Below are positions 4,611 through 7,432 of a DNA stretch of 7,432 bases, one piece after another; position 1 is the first letter of the stretch, and every line of letters starts with the position of its first letter. The stretch is taken from the NCBI GenBank assembly GCA_002402165.1, contig NVVI01000033.1, positions 1 through 7,432 of the forward strand. The letters are read 5' to 3'. The translations under genes and the position numbers were made by a program. The notes beneath the pieces are model-generated. The model did no database searches, was not told the origin of the DNA, and saw only the letters and a program-made list of their open reading frames with translations. The stretch is from Flavobacteriales bacterium. Its GTDB lineage: Bacteria > Bacteroidota > Bacteroidia > Flavobacteriales_E > Vicingaceae.

Positions 4611-7432
4611 ATGCAAAACAAAGGACTTATAACAGCGTTTACAATACTTTTTGCAATGGGATGTCTTTATTCCATATCTTTAACATGGGTAGCAACTGGA
4701 GTAGAGAATGATGCAAAAGAATATGCAAGTGGTAATTCTGATATAGAATATGCTTATCTAGATTCAATGGCATCTGAGGAAGTATATCCAATTATTGGTT
4801 ATACTTATGGTGACTTAAGAACAAAAATGTTAAATCTTGGATTGGATTTAAAGGGCGGTATGAATGTTACCCTTGAGGTTCAAGTTGAAGAAGTTGTTAA
4901 AGCACTATCATCATTTAATAAAGATCAAGCTTTTAATCAAGCAATTAGAGATGCTAAAAAACTACAACAAGAATCCAATGAGGAGTTTGTTACTTTATTT
5001 GGGAAGGTATATCAGGAAGCAAATCCAAATGGCAAGTTATCAGCAATTTTTTACACCTTAGATAATAAAGACCAATTATCACCAAATGCTACTAACGAAG
5101 AAGTTTTAGAGTTTATTAAGGAAGAAGCAGATGATGCAATTGATCGTTCTTTTAATGTAATTAGAACAAGAATAGGCTTGTTTGGTTCAGCGCAACCTAA
5201 TATCCAAAGATTAACTGGTTCTGATAGAATTTTAGTAGAATTACCAGGAGTAAAAAATAAAGAAAGAGTTCGACAACTATTGCAAGGTACTGCTAAGCTA
5301 GAGTTTTGGTTAACGTGGGAAAACAGAGAAATTTATCCAATGATAGAACAAGCTGATACTAAGCTTGGAAAAGTGTTACAAGGAATAACAGAGGATGATG
5401 ATTCAACTAAAGTAGACTCTACAAGTGTTGAAGAAGTTAATGTTGAAGAGGAAGTTGTTATTGCTGAGCTAGATTCAACGGAAAAAGATACAACCAAAGA
5501 TGCTACTGCAGATTTATTTGATGCTTTAGAAACGGGAGGTAGTGATACAAACAATAAAGATACATCTCTTACAAATTCTGCTGATCAACAATCTGCTGAA
5601 GAGTATGCTAAAGAGCATCCATTGTTTGCAGTTATGCGTCCTGCAATTTTTCAAAATCCAGAAACTCAACAATACGAGTATGGCGAAGGACCTGTAGTTG
5701 GTTATGTAGCTATTAAGGATACAGGAAAAGTAAATAAATATTTGGCGATGAAAGAAGTGCAATCTTTCTTTCCTCCGAGATTAAAGTTTTTATGGACAGC
5801 AAAGCCTTATGATGATGAAGGTAAGTTCTTGCAATTATTAGCAATCAAAATTGATAATAGAGATGGTAAGGCAGCTTTAGAAGGTGATGTTATTGTAGAT
5901 GCTTCTCAACAGTTTGATCAATTTAATGGTTCTCCAGAGATTTCTATGACAATGAATGGAGAGGGAGCAAACAAATGGAGGATTTTAACTGGCGGACATG
6001 TAGGAGAAGCTGTTGCTATAGCTCTTGATGATTATGTGTATAGTTTTCCGACTGTAAACGCAGAAATAGCAGGTGGTCAGTCTAGTATCTCAGGCAATTT
6101 TTCTATTGAAGAAGCAAAAATGATTGCTAATATTTTAAAAGCAGGAAAATTACCTGCTCCTGCAAGAATTGTAGAAGAAGCAGTTGTTGGCCCAACTTTA
6201 GGACAAGAATCAATTGATAAAGGAATGATGTCATTTATTGTGGCATTAATGATTGTACTAGCTTATATGGTATTTTACTATTCCAAAGCAGGTGTTGCAG
6301 CTGTAATTGCATTAGTGGCAAATATGTTTTTCATATTTGGAGTGTTGGCTTCTATGCCTTCATTAGTTGCGTTAACATTGCCTGGTATAGCAGGTATTAT
6401 ACTTACAATTGGTATGTCGGTAGATGCCAACGTACTTATTTTTGAACGAATAAGAGAAGAGATAACAGCTGGCAAGGGAATTCGATTAGCTGTTGCTGAT
6501 GGATATAAATTTGCTTATTCATCAATTATTGATGCGAATGTAACTACCTTATTAACGGGTGTTGTGTTGTGGTTCTTTGGTACAGGTCCAGTTGAAGGGT
6601 TTGCTAAAACATTGGTTATAGGTATTTTCACTTCTTTATTTACTGCAATATTCATTACAAGATTAATTTTTGAATATCAGTTGAGCAGAAATAAAAAACT
6701 TACTTTCTCAACTAAATTAACTGAAGGAGCATTTAAGAATGTCAATTTTGGTTTTATTAAGAATAGAAAGAAATTCTACATTCTTTCAGGAGTTATCATA
6801 TTAGCTGGTATAGGTTCATTAGCAACTAAAGGATTACAAAAAGGGGTTGATTTTAAAGGAGGAAGATCTTATACGATTAGATTTGATAATACAGTTTCAA
6901 CTGTAGATATAGCTAGTAGTCTAACTCCTTTGTTTGAATCTACACCTGAAGTAAAAACATTTGGAGATGATAACCAAGTTAAGATTATTACTTCATATCT
7001 GATTGATAATAATGAAGTAAATGCAGATTCAATTGTAGAACAAAAACTGTTTAAAGGATTAACATCTTTTTTGGGTAATGATGTAAATAAAGCACAATTT
7101 ATGGAGGAGAGCTTGATGAGTTCTCAAAAAGTTGGACCTACTATTGCAGATGATATGATAAGGGCTTCTCTTTTTTCAATTATATTTTCTCTACTGATTA
7201 TTTTCTTATACATCTTGTTTAGATTTAAGAAATGGCAGTACGGATTAGGAGCATTAGCAGCGTTGTTTCATGATGTATTAATTGTGCTATCGTTATTCTC
7301 GATATTGTATGGGGTCTTGCCATTCTCTTTAGAGATAGATCAAGCGTTTATTGCAGCTATTTTAACGGTGGTAGGTTATTCAATAAATGATACAGTAGTC
7401 GTTTTTGATAGAATTAGAGAATATTTGGGGGC
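4611..7432 (+). CDS. secDF: SecDF fusion, protein-export membrane component (3' truncated by window)
   Basis: The frame stays open from the ATG at 4611 to the window end (940 codons plus 2 bases). It is a single-chain SecD-SecF, the form usual in Bacteroidota. It joins SecYEG in the inner membrane and uses the ion motive force to complete protein export. TM1 spans about 7-28. The SecD motif LGLDLKGG is at 76-83 in the large P1 periplasmic domain (about 30-535). TM2-6 lie at about 541-558, 562-580, 585-611, 643-660 and 665-685. D605 in GMSVDANVLIFERIREE corresponds to the SecD-half proton-path Asp. The SecF half starts with a TM at about 722-742, GVDFKGG at 746-751, the P4 domain, then TMs from about 852; D927 in GYSINDTVVVFDRIRE is the SecF-half conserved Asp. 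The conserved SecF arginine further on and the last TMs lie outside the window. A low-complexity acidic, Ser/Thr-rich insert at about 258-330 interrupts P1. Confidence 0.97.
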   Translation, partial: MQNKGLITAFTILFAMGCLYSISLTWVATGVENDAKEYASGNSDIEYAYLDSMASEEVYPIIGYTYGDLRTKMLNLGLDLKGGMNVTLEVQVEEVVKALSSFNKDQAFNQAIRDAKKLQQESNEEFVTLFGKVYQEANPNGKLSAIFYTLDNKDQLSPNATNEEVLEFIKEEADDAIDRSFNVIRTRIGLFGSAQPNIQRLTGSDRILVELPGVKNKERVRQLLQGTAKLEFWLTWENREIYPMIEQADTKLGKVLQGITEDDDSTKVDSTSVEEVNVEEEVVIAELDSTEKDTTKDATADLFDALETGGSDTNNKDTSLTNSADQQSAEEYAKEHPLFAVMRPAIFQNPETQQYEYGEGPVVGYVAIKDTGKVNKYLAMKEVQSFFPPRLKFLWTAKPYDDEGKFLQLLAIKIDNRDGKAALEGDVIVDASQQFDQFNGSPEISMTMNGEGANKWRILTGGHVGEAVAIALDDYVYSFPTVNAEIAGGQSSISGNFSIEEAKMIANILKAGKLPAPARIVEEAVVGPTLGQESIDKGMMSFIVALMIVLAYMVFYYSKAGVAAVIALVANMFFIFGVLASMPSLVALTLPGIAGIILTIGMSVDANVLIFERIREEITAGKGIRLAVADGYKFAYSSIIDANVTTLLTGVVLWFFGTGPVEGFAKTLVIGIFTSLFTAIFITRLIFEYQLSRNKKLTFSTKLTEGAFKNVNFGFIKNRKKFYILSGVIILAGIGSLATKGLQKGVDFKGGRSYTIRFDNTVSTVDIASSLTPLFESTPEVKTFGDDNQVKIITSYLIDNNEVNADSIVEQKLFKGLTSFLGNDVNKAQFMEESLMSSQKVGPTIADDMIRASLFSIIFSLLIIFLYILFRFKKWQYGLGALAALFHDVLIVLSLFSILYGVLPFSLEIDQAFIAAILTVVGYSINDTVVVFDRIREYLG

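Noticed and set aside
4611..4700. Lipobox-like AMGC near the SecDF N-terminus.
   Set aside because: It lies in the first membrane helix of a multi-pass SecDF, and the -3/-2 residues do not fit a proper lipobox; processing there would remove TM1.
4864..6475. Other open frames within secDF (4864-5061 +, 5333-5554 -, 5526-5762 -, 6278-6475 -).
   Set aside because: All overlap the continuous secDF frame that carries the recognised motifs. The Ser-rich one at 5333-5554 is just the complement of the acidic linker.

Overview
The window is AT-rich and looks like a chromosomal segment of a Bacteroidota member, most likely a flavobacterium and possibly a marine one. Four things point there. SecD and SecF are fused in one polypeptide. 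Putative promoters fit the Bacteroidota pattern TTG-N17-23-TAnnTTTG. Start codons are preceded by A-rich stretches rather than Shine-Dalgarno sequences. An inverted repeat of the TGAGCTTGTCGA type, common in flavobacterial intergenic regions, is present. The species cannot be named from the sequence alone.

Layout. Bases 1-204 hold no certain gene. They contain a perfect 32-bp palindrome, a second long-looped inverted repeat and a rho-independent terminator that serves the leftward genes. Bases 205-2838 carry two leftward genes only 39 bp apart, probably one transcription unit: an amino-acid dehydrogenase of the Glu/Leu/Phe/Val family followed by an NhaD-type Na+/H+ antiporter. A 180-bp divergent intergenic region (2839-3018) holds putative promoters in both directions and a short palindrome. 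Rightward genes follow: malate dehydrogenase (3019-3954), a hairpin-forming repeat (3961-4029), a small retropepsin-like aspartic protease (start best placed at 4042) and secDF (from 4611), which runs off the right edge at codon 940.

How the genes relate. Malate dehydrogenase (TCA cycle) and the amino-acid dehydrogenase (oxidative deamination or reductive amination) are both soluble NAD(P)-linked carbon/nitrogen enzymes. NhaD and SecDF are both inner-membrane machines driven by ion gradients. NhaD exchanges Na+ for H+; SecDF uses the proton or sodium motive force to pull secreted proteins outward. This mix is mainly housekeeping and I see no sign of a mobile island, defence locus or CRISPR array. 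I did not find a convincing undescribed multi-gene system. The points most worth a second look are the substrate pocket of the amino-acid dehydrogenase, the palindromes, and the repeat abutting the protease start.
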